Shown: positions 16,979 through 25,900, counted from the stretch's first letter. The stretch is 64,000 bases of DNA from Alistipes muris (GCF_943193205.1 NZ_CALPDD010000007.1:1-64000); one strand, 5' to 3'. A program made the numbers and translations. Notes: generated by a model not told the origin, from the letters alone.

Positions 16979-17314
16979 TCAGAGGTCTCCCAATTTGTGT
17001 TTGATAAGCATGACCACTCCGCGCGTGTTGATGCCCCGCGGGCAGACGAGCCGGCATTTGCCGCACAGCATGCACTTGTTCATCTCCTCGTAGGCGCCCT
17101 GGTATTCGCCGCGGCGCACGAGGGTGTGGACCCTGCGGAAGTTGAATTCCGTCAGATTCCCGGCCGTGCAGACCGCCGTGCAGCTCCCGCATCCGATGCA
17201 GGTTTGCAGTTCGGGCATTTCGTGCAGGATTTCGTCGCTCCGGCGCAGGTTGTTGCGGTCGACGTCGATGGCCCGGGGCTTGGAAATCGTATATCCGAAG
17301 TTGATGGATGCCAT
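16979..17314 (-). CDS. Small 4Fe-4S dicluster protein (HdrC-like)
   Basis: A 111-residue soluble ferredoxin-like protein with two complete CxxCxxCxxxC motifs: CIGCGSCTAVC (residues about 40-50) and CMLCGKCRLVCP (about 81-92). The spacing matches HdrC, an electron wire between HdrA-type flavin and HdrB/D-type CCG subunits. It sits between the flavoprotein gene (gap of four bases) and the membrane fusion (gap of two bases), so the proteins are very likely one complex. Confidence 0.88.
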   Translation of the reverse strand: MASINFGYTISKPRAIDVDRNNLRRSDEILHEMPELQTCIGCGSCTAVCTAGNLTEFNFRRVHTLVRRGEYQGAYEEMNKCMLCGKCRLVCPRGINTRGVVMLIKHKLGDL

Positions 17315-17318
17315 GCCT

Positions 17319-18323
17319 TTACTCGTTCAGATAGTCCGCCGCGGCGTCGGCCGCTGCGATGGCTTCGTTGAGCGTCTCGCCGATGTTCTTGGGCGCCGTG
17401 ACGGTCCCGGCGTAGAAAATGCCTTCGACGTTGCTTTCGACGTTGTGCAGGAAGTGGTCGCGCGGGGCCATGAATCCGCTCGGGGAGCGTTGCAGTCCGG
17501 CGCTTTCGGCCAGGGCGGCGCTGTCGTCGTTGGCCCGCATTCCGACCAGCAGAATCAGCATGTCGACGCTCATGCGCAGAGGGCGTCCCGTGAGGGTGTC
17601 TTCGGCCTTGATCTGGATGCGGCCGTCGAGCGTCGGCGCCGCTTCCGATATGCGGCCGCGGACGAAATGGACGTTGCATTTCTGCTGAGCTTCGCGGTAC
17701 ATCTCCTCGTAGCCCGGTCCGAACATGCGGATGTCCATGTAGAAGTTGAAGATGTCGGCTTCGGGGAAACGTTGCTTGAGTTCCATGGCCTGCTTCACGC
17801 CTGTGATGCAGCAGACGCGCGAGCAATGTTGCTGGCATACCTTTTCGTCGCGCGAACCCACGCAGTGCAGCAGGGCGATGCGCTGCGGAGCCGAGCCGTC
17901 GGCACGTGCCACACGGCCCTCGTTGAGCATCCGTTCGATGTCGGCCGAGGTAAAAACGTTGTCGTAGAGCCCGTAGCCGTATTCTTCCTTGATGGCGGCG
18001 TCGAACAGCGTGAAGCCCGACGCGAGCACCACGGCGTCGCAGTCGAGCCGCTGGCCGTCGGCGAGGGTCACGCTTTTGGGCGTGAGACTGCGGACTTCGG
18101 AACGGGTGCGTATCTCGATTTTTTTCTCCTCGATGCGGCGGCGCAGCTCCGTGAGTACCTCTTCCGCCGGAGTGAACGTGGGGAACAGCGCGTGCCAGCC
18201 CCGGAGCTTGCCGCCCGCTTCGGCTTCCTTTTCGAGAATGAGCGCTTCGATGCCCCGCTCCGCAAGGCGCAGGGCCGTCTGCATGCCCGCGGCACCGCCG
18301 CCTATGATGATAACCTTTTTCAT
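17319..18323 (-). CDS. HdrA-like FAD-dependent oxidoreductase
   Basis: A 334-residue flavoprotein with an N-terminal dinucleotide motif IIIGGGAAGMQTALRLAERG and the EAGGKLRGW FAD contact. The cysteine-rich segment CVGSRDEK...CSRVCC is typical of HdrA and related QmoA proteins. It is about half the length of methanogen HdrA: the N-terminal Fe-S/thioredoxin-reductase extension and the C-terminal ferredoxin domain are missing. In context it is the flavin subunit of the five-gene Hdr-like complex. The electron donor is unknown; no hydrogenase or Flx gene is nearby. Confidence 0.87.
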   Translation of the reverse strand: MKKVIIIGGGAAGMQTALRLAERGIEALILEKEAEAGGKLRGWHALFPTFTPAEEVLTELRRRIEEKKIEIRTRSEVRSLTPKSVTLADGQRLDCDAVVLASGFTLFDAAIKEEYGYGLYDNVFTSADIERMLNEGRVARADGSAPQRIALLHCVGSRDEKVCQQHCSRVCCITGVKQAMELKQRFPEADIFNFYMDIRMFGPGYEEMYREAQQKCNVHFVRGRISEAAPTLDGRIQIKAEDTLTGRPLRMSVDMLILLVGMRANDDSAALAESAGLQRSPSGFMAPRDHFLHNVESNVEGIFYAGTVTAPKNIGETLNEAIAAADAAADYLNE

Positions 18324-18351
18324 ACGAGTTTCTTCAGTTTCGGGCGGCCGC

Positions 18352-19437
18352 CTATTCGCGCATGTCGTAGAGCGTGTCGGGCGGGCAGCCGTTGACCACC
18401 GCCGAAGCGGGTTTGCCTATGTATTTGCCGTTGCGGCCCAGGTATTTGGCCGCAGGGTCGTAGTCGATGCCCATCTTGTCCAGGAGCGGTTCCACGTCGA
18501 CCTGGTGCATCTGCATGCCCAGGGCCCACGGGTCGTAGCCCAGCACCAGCCCGGCCATCTCCTCGTAGGTCAGCACCGGGATGCCGTGGCCGTTCTCGCC
18601 GTAGGTCGTCCCCTCCATTTCGGCGATGGCGTACTGCCATTTGTCGAGGAACATGGCGCAGCCCGGGCAGTTGGCCACGATGAAATCGGGTTTGTAGGGG
18701 GCCATGCTTTCCAGCTTCTTGTGCGAGTTGGCAATCGAATAGCCGCGGTTGGCCTGCACCAGGTAGTTGCGGAATCCGAAGCCGCAGCAGTGGCGCCGTT
18801 CGGGATAGTCGACGCACTGGCCGCCCCACGATTCGATCATGCCGGCCAGCACGTAGGGGAATTCCGATCCGCCGATGCCCGATTTCGGGAAAATCTTGGC
18901 GTAGTGGCAGCCGATGTGCTCGACCACGTGCAGCGGTTCGCCCGTGAGGGCGTTCACCAGCTTGTGTTTGGCTTTGCGGGCGATTTCCTCGCGGAAGTGG
19001 AACATCACGTCCGAGGTGTGGGCCAGGCTGGCCGGCTTGCGGAATTCGCGGCCCGTGGCTTTCAGCAGATTCTCGCGCGTCTTCTCCTCCGTCTCGGGGA
19101 ACTCCTCCCACGTGGCCAGCACCTCGGTGTAGACGCCGAACGAGGTGATGCACGAGGCCACGAAATTCTCGTAGCCCGCTTCGGTCATCAGGGCGAACTG
19201 ACGCGCCACGACGGTCATGATCGTTTCGAGCGGCACGATGTCCGAGTGGTAGCCGATGCCCGTGCACGACGAGTGCTTGGGGTCGTCCAGCAGGTCGCGG
19301 CCGAGGTCGTTCTGCAGGATGTCGATGAACGCCTTTTCGCTGCCCGGGAAAAAGTTCTGGCGGATGCAGCTGCGCGCGTAGTAGTAGCGGTCGTCGGCTA
19401 TCTGTTTCTGGTATTCTTTCCAGCTGTTGCGTTTCAT
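18352..19437 (-). CDS. HdrB-like CCG-domain protein
   Basis: A 361-residue protein with the cysteine pattern of HdrB, the subunit carrying non-cubane Fe-S clusters at the disulfide-cleaving site. The first CCG region includes SSCTGIGYHSD and EHIGCHY. The second is CCGFGFRNYL followed by VANCPGCAMFL. The HdrB C-terminal membrane helix is absent, so it is soluble. It starts 8 nt after the HdrC-like gene. Position and motifs support a role as the catalytic subunit; the disulfide substrate in a non-methanogen is unknown. Confidence 0.85.
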   Translation of the reverse strand: MKRNSWKEYQKQIADDRYYYARSCIRQNFFPGSEKAFIDILQNDLGRDLLDDPKHSSCTGIGYHSDIVPLETIMTVVARQFALMTEAGYENFVASCITSFGVYTEVLATWEEFPETEEKTRENLLKATGREFRKPASLAHTSDVMFHFREEIARKAKHKLVNALTGEPLHVVEHIGCHYAKIFPKSGIGGSEFPYVLAGMIESWGGQCVDYPERRHCCGFGFRNYLVQANRGYSIANSHKKLESMAPYKPDFIVANCPGCAMFLDKWQYAIAEMEGTTYGENGHGIPVLTYEEMAGLVLGYDPWALGMQMHQVDVEPLLDKMGIDYDPAAKYLGRNGKYIGKPASAVVNGCPPDTLYDMRE

Positions 19438-19445
19438 GGCGTCGG

Positions 19446-20144
19446 TCAGTAATGTTCGTTGCTGTTGTTCAGAAAGACGTCCATCATGTATCGTTGGTCG
19501 GCGCCCTCCTCGTAGCCCAGTTCGCGGGCCTTGCGGTCGGAGTGCCGTTCGATGCTCTCGAACATGGCCTTGCCGCCGCTCACCTCGAAAATGCGGTCGA
19601 TTTCGCCGAGCGACTCTTCGTCCAGGCGCCGCAGGGCTCCGGCTCCGTGCCGCATGTAGACCGGGGTGAATTGGGGGAAAATATCCTTGTCGTGGTCGAA
19701 AATCCACTTCCAGACGGTGCCTTGTTCGGGGTGCAGGTCGGGTTTGACCAGCCGCGGTACGATGCAGTAGCCCGTGCGCAGGATGTTGTCCCCGATGATG
19801 CGCTTGAGGGCCAGCTGCTGGCGTCCCTTTTCGCTTTCGGCGAAGAATCCCAGTTTCTGCGACAGCGTGCGCAGGGCCTGGATCACATAGCCCGGCGTGT
19901 TGCCGCGCGGGCAGCGGGGGCGGCACGACATGCACTCGCCGCAGTACCAGATGGTGTCGCCTTTCAGAAGGCGTTCGATGGCCTCTTCGTCGCGGGTCTG
20001 TACGATGCTGACGATCTGCCGCGGGTCGTAGTTGTAGAACTCCGCCGCCGGGCAGACACCCGTGCAGACGCCGCAGTTCATGCAGGAGTTGAGCCCCTCG
20101 CGGAACCGCACGTCTTCCATCAGCATGTCGAAATATTTTGCCAT
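19446..20144 (-). CDS. HdrC-like 4Fe-4S protein, first gene of the operon
   Basis: A 232-residue soluble protein. Two cluster motifs, CMNCGVCTGVCPAAEF (about residues 21-36) and CGECMSCRPRCPRGNTP (about 68-84), are followed by a helical domain of 140 residues rich in charged residues. This is the HdrC layout. The ATG at 20144 lies about 22 nt after a good promoter element (20167-20174); the longer open frame upstream would include the promoter and is rejected. It leads a tight five-gene minus-strand operon. Confidence 0.87.
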   Translation of the reverse strand: MAKYFDMLMEDVRFREGLNSCMNCGVCTGVCPAAEFYNYDPRQIVSIVQTRDEEAIERLLKGDTIWYCGECMSCRPRCPRGNTPGYVIQALRTLSQKLGFFAESEKGRQQLALKRIIGDNILRTGYCIVPRLVKPDLHPEQGTVWKWIFDHDKDIFPQFTPVYMRHGAGALRRLDEESLGEIDRIFEVSGGKAMFESIERHSDRKARELGYEEGADQRYMMDVFLNNSNEHY

Positions 20145-20166
20145 GTTCGCAGTATCCTTTGCTCGG

Positions 20167-20174
20167 CAAAGGTA
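20167..20174 (-). promoter_or_regulatory. Promoter -7 element of the Hdr-like operon
   Basis: TACCTTTG on the minus strand, matching TAnnTTTG, about 22 nt before the first start codon. Confidence 0.6.
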
Positions 20175-20283
20175 CTCATTATCGGCCGCCTGCGAGGTGG
20201 TATAAATACCTAATTTCGGGTCGCCGGACCGATTGGACGGGTCGATATGGCATGTACAGATATGCAGCCCCGGGCTGTTGAAA

Positions 20284-20307
20284 CGTTTTAGCAACCTTGC
20301 TAAAACG
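20284..20307 (-). terminator. Palindrome, probable folA terminator
   Basis: A perfect 11-bp inverted repeat (CGTTTTAGCAA, two-base spacer) lies 15 nt beyond the folA stop. The minus strand continues TTTCAAC, a weak T tract, so it may terminate folA; as it is also upstream of the Hdr operon, an operator role is possible. Confidence 0.5.
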
Positions 20308-20321
20308 ATTTAATGGGGCGT

Positions 20322-20801
20322 CTATCGCCGTTCGTAGGTCTCGAAGACGAACGGGTGGGGATAGGTCTCGCCGTGCGGAAAGGCTTCCGACGCGACGAGC
20401 CGCCACTGCGCCGAGTCCCATTCGGGGAAACGGGTGTCGCCCTCGTAGGGATGTTCGACGCGGGTGAGGTAGAAGCGGTCGGCCAAGGGGAGCGCTTCGG
20501 CGTAAATCTGCGCGCCGCCGATAATGAAGACTTCTTCTTCGGCGGCGAAAAGCGCCAGCGCTTCGGTCAGCGAGTGCACGACTTCGCAGCCTGCGATTGC
20601 TATCTCCTGCCGCGAGACGACTATGTTGCGGCGGTTGGGCAGCGGGCGGCCCAGCGATTCGTAGGTTTTGCGTCCCATGACCACCGGATGGCCCGTCGTC
20701 AGCGCCTTGAAGTGCTGCAGGTCTTCGCGGATGTGCCACAGCAGCGTGTTCTTGTCGCCGATTACTCCGTTCGACGCTACGGCAACTATTATTGAAATCA
20801 T
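20322..20801 (-). CDS. folA: Dihydrofolate reductase
   Basis: A 159-residue DHFR regenerating tetrahydrofolate with NADPH. Family motifs: ISIIVAVASNGVIGDKNTLLWHIREDL at the N-terminus, with the acidic folate contact in REDLQHFK; VMGRKTYESLG; and FIIGGAQIY. The ATG at 20801 is chosen although the frame is open upstream, because it gives the standard N-terminal strand. thyA lies 77 nt upstream on the same strand, the classic thymidylate pair; the gap contains a run of nine C (20837-20845). Confidence 0.95.
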   Translation of the reverse strand: MISIIVAVASNGVIGDKNTLLWHIREDLQHFKALTTGHPVVMGRKTYESLGRPLPNRRNIVVSRQEIAIAGCEVVHSLTEALALFAAEEEVFIIGGAQIYAEALPLADRFYLTRVEHPYEGDTRFPEWDSAQWRLVASEAFPHGETYPHPFVFETYERR

Positions 20802-20878
20802 AGGTTTTCTGCGATTTGATTGTTTCCGGTCCATCGCCCCCCCCCTCGCAATGACGTTCTGCCTTGTACGTTGTGCGG

Positions 20879-21772
20879 TCAGAATGACATCGGTGCCTTG
20901 ATGGCGGGCCAGGGGTCGTAGCCGGAGAGTGTGAAATCGTTGTAGCGGAAATCGAAGACGGACTTCACATCGGGGTTGAGCCGCATGACGGGCAGGGGCC
21001 GCGGAGCGCGGGAGAGCTGCTCGTCGACCTGCTCCATGTGGTTGAGGTAGAGGTGCGTGTCGCCCAACGTGTGGATGAATTCGCCGGGCCGCAGTCCGCA
21101 CACCTGCGCCATCATCTGCGTGAGCAGCGCATAGGACGCGATGTTGAACGGTACTCCGAGGAACGTGTCGGCGCTTCGCTGGTAGAGCTGGCACGAGAGA
21201 CGTCCCTCGGCTACGTAGAATTGGAACAGCACGTGGCACGGCGGCAGGGCCATTTCTTCGACTTCAGCGACGTTCCATGCCGAGACGATGATGCGCCGCG
21301 ATTCGGGGTTCTTCCGAATCAGTTCCGCGGCCTGCGCAATCTGGTCGATGGTTCCGCCGTCGGGCCGCGGCCACGAACGCCATTGGTAGCCATAGACGTG
21401 GTTGAGGTCGCCATAGCGGTAGCCCTCTATGGGCGATTCGGCGCCTGCCGATGCGAGAAACGCATCGCGGTCCAGCGGGCGGATTCCCCGTGCCGCGCAC
21501 AGCTCGCCGTAATAGCGGTAGGCGTCGTTGTCCCAGATATGTACGCTGTTTTCGACCAAGCAGCGGATGTTCGTGTCGCCGCGCAGGAACCACAGCAGTT
21601 CGTGGATAACCCCTTTCAGAAAGACTTTCTTGGTCGTCAGCAACGGGAATCCCTCGCTCAGGTCGAACCGCATCTGATGGCCGAACACGCTTTTCGTGCC
21701 CGTGCCCGTGCGGTCGCCGCGGATGACACCTTCGGTTCGGATGCGGCGCAGGAGGTCGAGATATTGTTTCAT
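20879..21772 (-). CDS. thyA: Thymidylate synthase
   Basis: Classic ThyA, 297 residues, making dTMP from dUMP using methylene-tetrahydrofolate. The catalytic Cys is at about 179 in [12 protein letters not shown], and [30 protein letters not shown] and the C-terminal IKAPMSF are all family landmarks. It is about 30 residues longer than the E. coli enzyme because of an insertion near residues 88-118, a length also seen in other bacteria. The ATG overlaps the stop of the LpxH-like gene (ATGA, 21769-21772), indicating translational coupling. Confidence 0.96.
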   Translation of the reverse strand: MKQYLDLLRRIRTEGVIRGDRTGTGTKSVFGHQMRFDLSEGFPLLTTKKVFLKGVIHELLWFLRGDTNIRCLVENSVHIWDNDAYRYYGELCAARGIRPLDRDAFLASAGAESPIEGYRYGDLNHVYGYQWRSWPRPDGGTIDQIAQAAELIRKNPESRRIIVSAWNVAEVEEMALPPCHVLFQFYVAEGRLSCQLYQRSADTFLGVPFNIASYALLTQMMAQVCGLRPGEFIHTLGDTHLYLNHMEQVDEQLSRAPRPLPVMRLNPDVKSVFDFRYNDFTLSGYDPWPAIKAPMSF

Positions 21773-22521
21773 CGGTCGAATCGTTTGAGGGTCAGTTCGC
21801 CCGTGTCGTCGAGTACGGCGTAGGCAGGGGTCTCTTCCCAGCAGCCCAGATGGACCGTGTGGAGCCCCGCTTCGCGGTAGTCGCGGGCGAAATGCAGATG
21901 GCCGAATACGAAATGGTCTATGGGCGGCTCGGGGTGGGTAGCTGCATAGTTGCGGGCATATTCGATCAGCGGCTCGGTCATGGCGGCGGTGGGGGCTCCC
22001 TCGGCGTGGTGCGATTTGCGCGAGCGTCCGCTCCACCAGCGGCCGAAACACACCGCCCAGTCGGGATGCACGCCCCACGAAAAGAGCCAGCGCAGGGCCC
22101 GCGACCGGAAGACGCGGTTCAGCAGTTTGAGCAGCGGCTGTCCGTCTATCTGCATGTTGTCGCCGTGGGCGATGAAAATCCGGCGGCCGCAGAGCGTCAT
22201 GACCTGCGGCGAGGTGCAGACCTCCACGCCGCATTCGCGGGCGAGACAGTCGCCCGTCCACATGTCGTGGTTGCCCGTGAACAGCACCACGCGCACGCCC
22301 CGGTCGGTCAGCTCGGCCAGCTTGCCCAGCACGCGGGCATAGCCTGTCGGGATGACCCGGCGGTACTCGAACCAGAAATCGAAAATGTCGCCTACGAGGA
22401 GAATCGCTTCGGCATCTTTGCCCGCGAGGTCGAGCCACGCGAGGAACTTCCGTTCGACGGCGCGGGCCGCCGCCGGGTCGCCACCTCCGAGGTGGACGTC
22501 GGATGCGAAGTAGACGGGCAT
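21769..22521 (-). CDS. lpxH: UDP-2,3-diacylglucosamine diphosphatase (LpxH-like metallophosphoesterase)
   Basis: A 250-residue calcineurin-like phosphoesterase. The metal-binding motifs appear in order: [32 protein letters not shown] and GHLHFAR. The FDFWFEY extension is typical of LpxH-type enzymes that cleave UDP-diacylglucosamine in lipid A synthesis. It is soluble or peripheral. It ends in a 4-base overlap with thyA and starts 3 nt after the TlpA-like lipoprotein gene, so it is in the middle of a minus-strand operon. The precise substrate is inferred from family. Confidence 0.85.
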   Translation of the reverse strand: MPVYFASDVHLGGGDPAAARAVERKFLAWLDLAGKDAEAILLVGDIFDFWFEYRRVIPTGYARVLGKLAELTDRGVRVVLFTGNHDMWTGDCLARECGVEVCTSPQVMTLCGRRIFIAHGDNMQIDGQPLLKLLNRVFRSRALRWLFSWGVHPDWAVCFGRWWSGRSRKSHHAEGAPTAAMTEPLIEYARNYAATHPEPPIDHFVFGHLHFARDYREAGLHTVHLGCWEETPAYAVLDDTGELTLKRFDR

Positions 22522-22524
22522 GGC

Positions 22525-23685
22525 TTATCGGGTCAGCTCGTCGAGTTTGCGTTCGAGACTTTTGCCGTAGATGTCCTTGGCCACGAGCGTGCCGTTCTTG
22601 TCGATGAGGAAGTTGGCGGGCAGCTTGCTGATGTTGTAGAGACCCACGGCCGCCGAAGCGCGTCCGCGCAGGTCGCTCACCGAAATCCACGGCAGACGCT
22701 GTTCCTGCACGGCTGTAATCCACGCGGCTTTCGAGGTGTCGAGCGACACCTGGTAGACCTCGAACGAGGTGGGGGCGTCGGCATATTTGCGGTAGGTCTC
22801 TTTCAGTTCGGCGTTGAGGGTGTTGCTGTTGCCCGCTTCGGCCGACCAGAAGTCGATCAGAACCACCTTGCCCGCGAGCGACGAGAGCCGGATTTTACGG
22901 CCGTAGATGTCGTGCAGCTCCAGGTCGGGATAGCCCATTTCCGAGACCTTGGAGGTCAGGCTGATGCGGGCGTCCATGCGGGCGATTTCGCCCAGCAGGG
23001 GCTGCAGGTAGGGCGATTCGGGGTAGCGTTCTTCGATGGCTTCGGCCACGGTGCGGAAGTAGACCACGTCGCTGTCGCCGTTGAAAAGGTAGGTGTCGCC
23101 GGGCAGCCGCTGATACAGGGCGTAGACGGCGGCCAGCGAAGCCTTGTTTTCGATGATGAAGCGGAGCTGTTCGCGGCGGATGCGGAAATATTCGGCCGTG
23201 TATTCCTTGCCCAGTGCCTTGCGCTGTGCTTCCGCCAGGTCCTGCCGGGCGAACTGCGCGGCGATGGCGTCGAGTTTCTGCGCTCCGGCGACGTAGGGCT
23301 GGTAGAACTGCCGGAGCAGCTCCGTCTCTTCGGAGCCGTCGACCGTGTAGTTGCGGACGACGCTGCCCACGGCGTTCACCGTCAGGCGGTCGCCCCCGGC
23401 AATCAGCAACGGAATCCGCTCGCCGTTGCACACGAGGTTGTAGAGCGATGGCGTGGCGGCCACGTCCTTGAGCCGGAACTTGTAGCCGCCGTCGGGACCC
23501 AGGGCGGCCGAATCGATGATCGTCTGCGCCAGCGGGGTGACCTGTTCGAGGTAGACGCTGCGGGCTTCGCTGCCCGCGAAACGGCCTGCGAGGGTCGCCT
23601 TCGTCGAGCGGCATCCGGTGGCCAGGAGGGCTGCGGCGAGCAGGGCGCCGAGCGTAAGTCTGTTCATGTTGCTGAGTTTTCGCAT
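22525..23685 (-). CDS. TlpA-like thioredoxin-fold lipoprotein without the redox cysteines
   Basis: A 386-residue protein (380 from the alternative ATG at 23667). A lipoprotein signal ends LLATGC. Residues about 30-130 resemble the DUF4369 beta domain, a helical linker follows, and the last 140 residues are an AhpC/TSA-TlpA thioredoxin fold ([32 protein letters not shown]). Where active family members have WCxxC this one reads SAEAGNS, so the disulfide-exchange site is missing. The fold otherwise looks intact, including the cis-Pro region ([10 protein letters not shown]). It may be a structural or binding protein of the periplasmic face. Confidence 0.85.
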   Translation of the reverse strand: MRKLSNMNRLTLGALLAAALLATGCRSTKATLAGRFAGSEARSVYLEQVTPLAQTIIDSAALGPDGGYKFRLKDVAATPSLYNLVCNGERIPLLIAGGDRLTVNAVGSVVRNYTVDGSEETELLRQFYQPYVAGAQKLDAIAAQFARQDLAEAQRKALGKEYTAEYFRIRREQLRFIIENKASLAAVYALYQRLPGDTYLFNGDSDVVYFRTVAEAIEERYPESPYLQPLLGEIARMDARISLTSKVSEMGYPDLELHDIYGRKIRLSSLAGKVVLIDFWSAEAGNSNTLNAELKETYRKYADAPTSFEVYQVSLDTSKAAWITAVQEQRLPWISVSDLRGRASAAVGLYNISKLPANFLIDKNGTLVAKDIYGKSLERKLDELTR

Positions 23686-23747
23686 GGTCGGGGTTCAACG
23701 ACAGAACGGGCCGGAGCGTTGTCGGGGCGGCGTCTGTCTTCTATCTA

Positions 23748-23755
23748 CAAATATA
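23748..23755 (-). promoter_or_regulatory. Promoter -7 element for the TlpA-like / lpxH / thyA operon
   Basis: TATATTTG on the minus strand, about 60 nt before the lipoprotein start. Confidence 0.55.
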
Positions 23756-23781
23756 GGGATAATCCAATAATGGCGCAAGTT

Positions 23782-24465
23782 TTATTTCTGCGAATTGCGC
23801 CGCTGGCCGTTTTTCTGGAAATTGCGGTTGCCGTGCTGCTGGTTGCGGCCGCGCTGCATGCGCTGCTGACGCTGCTGTCCGCCTTTCTGCGGACGCGCCG
23901 AAAAGTGCTGTTTGTAGTCGCTTCGGAGATTATTCAAGGCCGTTTCGTCGATCTGCACGGCACCTGCGGACATTTGCCTGATGTCCTTTATGATGATTTC
24001 GTTGTTGGGGTGCTCCTGGTTGTATTCGTAGCTCTTGGCACGCATGTAGCAAGCCAGGTTGCCGACCGTCCGTGCCACGGCGCCGGGGTTGTTCGCCTCG
24101 CCCAGTTTGCGGAGCATCTGGCCCACGTACTTGCCGTAGTGCTTATGGCTCAGACGGCTCTGGGCGTAGGGCATCCGGTGGGGCGCCGCGGTGAGCTCCT
24201 GCCGCGAGGGACGCGGGTAGGGCGAATCGACATCGAGCTGGAAATCAGACATGATGAACATGTGGTCCCAGAGCTTGTGGGTGTAGTCGGCCGTGTCGCG
24301 CAGCAGGGGGAACAAGTTGCCCATGACGGCGATGACGGCGCGTGCCTGGCGGTTGCGTTCGCGGCGGTCCTCGATGAGCGACAGCGAATCGATCATCTCC
24401 TGGATGTGGCGCCCGTATTCGGGCAGATACAGCTTGCGGCGTGTGTAATTGTAGTTCTTTTTCAT
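23782..24465 (-). CDS. DUF4290 domain protein
   Basis: A 227-residue protein of the Bacteroidetes-specific DUF4290 family, function unknown. The helical N-terminal 165 residues hold the conserved LYLPEYGRHIQEMID start and the NLFPLLRDTADYTHKLWDH core. The last 45 residues are a disordered tail rich in Gln, Arg and Asn (QRQQRMQRGRNQQ), which could bind RNA, but that is speculation. No signal peptide. It is monocistronic and divergent from the sigma-54 activator. Confidence 0.85.
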   Translation of the reverse strand: MKKNYNYTRRKLYLPEYGRHIQEMIDSLSLIEDRRERNRQARAVIAVMGNLFPLLRDTADYTHKLWDHMFIMSDFQLDVDSPYPRPSRQELTAAPHRMPYAQSRLSHKHYGKYVGQMLRKLGEANNPGAVARTVGNLACYMRAKSYEYNQEHPNNEIIIKDIRQMSAGAVQIDETALNNLRSDYKQHFSARPQKGGQQRQQRMQRGRNQQHGNRNFQKNGQRRNSQK

Positions 24466-24591
24466 GGTTGTCGTTGTGGTCGCGGCGGCTGTTTCGTGCG
24501 GTCGGCCGCGAGGTCCGGCAGGTCGTTTGCAGTGGTGCGATTCGGGCTGTTTCTGCGGGCCGGAATCCGGCCGCCGGACCGGGCCCGGAAA

Positions 24592-24623
24592 TTGGTTTTA
24601 CGCGGCGGAAAGCCCTACCTTTG
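24592..24623 (+). promoter_or_regulatory. Promoter of the sigma-54 activator gene
   Basis: TTG at 24592-24594, a 21-bp spacer, then TACCTTTG at 24616-24623: both halves of the Bacteroidetes sigma-ABfr-type promoter. The leader is about 140 nt. A divergent TACTTTTG (minus strand, 24748-24741) could serve DUF4290. Confidence 0.6.
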
Positions 24624-24772
24624 GGTCGGAAGCCGGGGTTCGGGGCCTTTGCGGACCCGTTGCGGCCGGGGCCGCTGCGATGCCGCACGCTGCTTCCGCG
24701 AAGCGGTTTCTGCTGCCGTGGCGGCAGGGTTCGGCTCCGACAAAAGTAGGTAAAATTTCAGAAAAAACAATT

Positions 24773-25900
24773 ATGGCAAAGGTTTTAATTCTCGACCGTT
24801 CAAAAAGTATGCGAAACACGCTGCGCGAGCGGCTCGAATACGAGGGTTTCTCGACCGAGGCGGTCGAGGACGAAGCCGCAGCGTCGGAGATGTGCCGTAA
24901 GATTCCGTTCGACGTCATTCTCTCCGACACGGGCTGCAAGGTCCCCGATACGGGCGTTCCGTTCATCGTCCTCTCGGCCGAGGCGTCCATTGATTCGGCG
25001 GTCGAGGCGGTGCGCAGCGGAGCCCGCGATTACCTTACCAAGCCCGTCGACATGAACCGGCTGCTGCGGTCGATTCACCGCACCATCGACGACCCGGCGC
25101 CCGAACCCGCCGCCGCTCCTGCGCGCCGCGCGCGCCGGGCCCATGCCATGCACGCCGAGGAGATTATCGGCACTTCGGAACGTATCGGGCAGGTGCGGCA
25201 GCTCATCGACAAGGTTGCGCCCTGCGACGCGCGCGTGCTGATTACCGGCGAGAACGGCACCGGCAAGGAACTGGTGGCCCGTTGGCTGCATGCCAAAAGC
25301 CCCCGTTCGGCCGCTCCGTTTGTCGAGGTCAACTGCGCCGCCATCCCCTCCGAGCTTATCGAAAGCGAGCTTTTCGGCCACGAGCGGGGGGCCTTCACCT
25401 CGGCCATCAAACAGCGTAAGGGCAAGTTCGAGCAGGCCGACGGCGGAACGCTTTTCATGGACGAAATCGGCGACATGTCGCTCGCCGCGCAGGCCAAGGT
25501 GCTGCGGGCCTTGCAGGAAAGCAAGATAAGCCGCGTCGGCAGCGACAAGGACATCGATGTCGACGTGCGGGTCATCGCCGCCACCAACAAGAACCTGCGC
25601 GAGGAGATCGACAAGGGCAATTTCCGCGAGGACCTCTACCACCGCATCGGCGTCGTGGTCGTGCGGGTGCCTGCCTTGCGCGACCGTGCGGGCGACATCC
25701 CCGAGCTGGTCGGCCATTTCATCCGCGTCATTTCGGCCGAATACAACCTCCCGCCCAAGAAAATCGACCCCGAAGCGCTGGCCGCCCTGCAGGCCAAGCC
25801 GTGGACGGGCAATATCCGCGAGCTGCGCAACGTCATCGAGCGGCTGCTCATCCTCAGCGAGGAGAAGATTACGGCCGACGACGTCAAGAACTATTGTTAG
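24773..25900 (+). CDS. Sigma-54-dependent activator with degenerate receiver and no DNA-binding domain
   Basis: A 375-residue AAA+ activator. Residues 1-105 look like a response-regulator receiver (Asp52 in LSDTG, Ser68, Lys90 in TKPVD), but about 12 residues between Asp52 and the next strand are missing. The sigma-54 interaction domain is complete: Walker A GENGTGKE (159-166), GAFTSA (206-211, for GAFTGA), Walker B GTLFMDEIGD, NIRELRNVIERLL at the end. The protein stops right there, with no Fis-type helix-turn-helix. It could act from solution or through a partner. No histidine kinase is adjacent. Start at 24773 follows the receiver alignment. Confidence 0.87.
   Translation: MAKVLILDRSKSMRNTLRERLEYEGFSTEAVEDEAAASEMCRKIPFDVILSDTGCKVPDTGVPFIVLSAEASIDSAVEAVRSGARDYLTKPVDMNRLLRSIHRTIDDPAPEPAAAPARRARRAHAMHAEEIIGTSERIGQVRQLIDKVAPCDARVLITGENGTGKELVARWLHAKSPRSAAPFVEVNCAAIPSELIESELFGHERGAFTSAIKQRKGKFEQADGGTLFMDEIGDMSLAAQAKVLRALQESKISRVGSDKDIDVDVRVIAATNKNLREEIDKGNFREDLYHRIGVVVVRVPALRDRAGDIPELVGHFIRVISAEYNLPPKKIDPEALAALQAKPWTGNIRELRNVIERLLILSEEKITADDVKNYC

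Noticed and set aside
15111-17093. 660-codon open frame antisense to the membrane Hdr-like gene
   Set aside because: Opposite strand of a clear Fe-S/membrane protein; composition (Ala, Arg, Gln, Glu-rich) is typical of GC-driven shadow frames.
21850-24753. 967-codon open frame antisense to lpxH, the TlpA-like gene and DUF4290
   Set aside because: Spans three real genes on the other strand with no recognisable motif.
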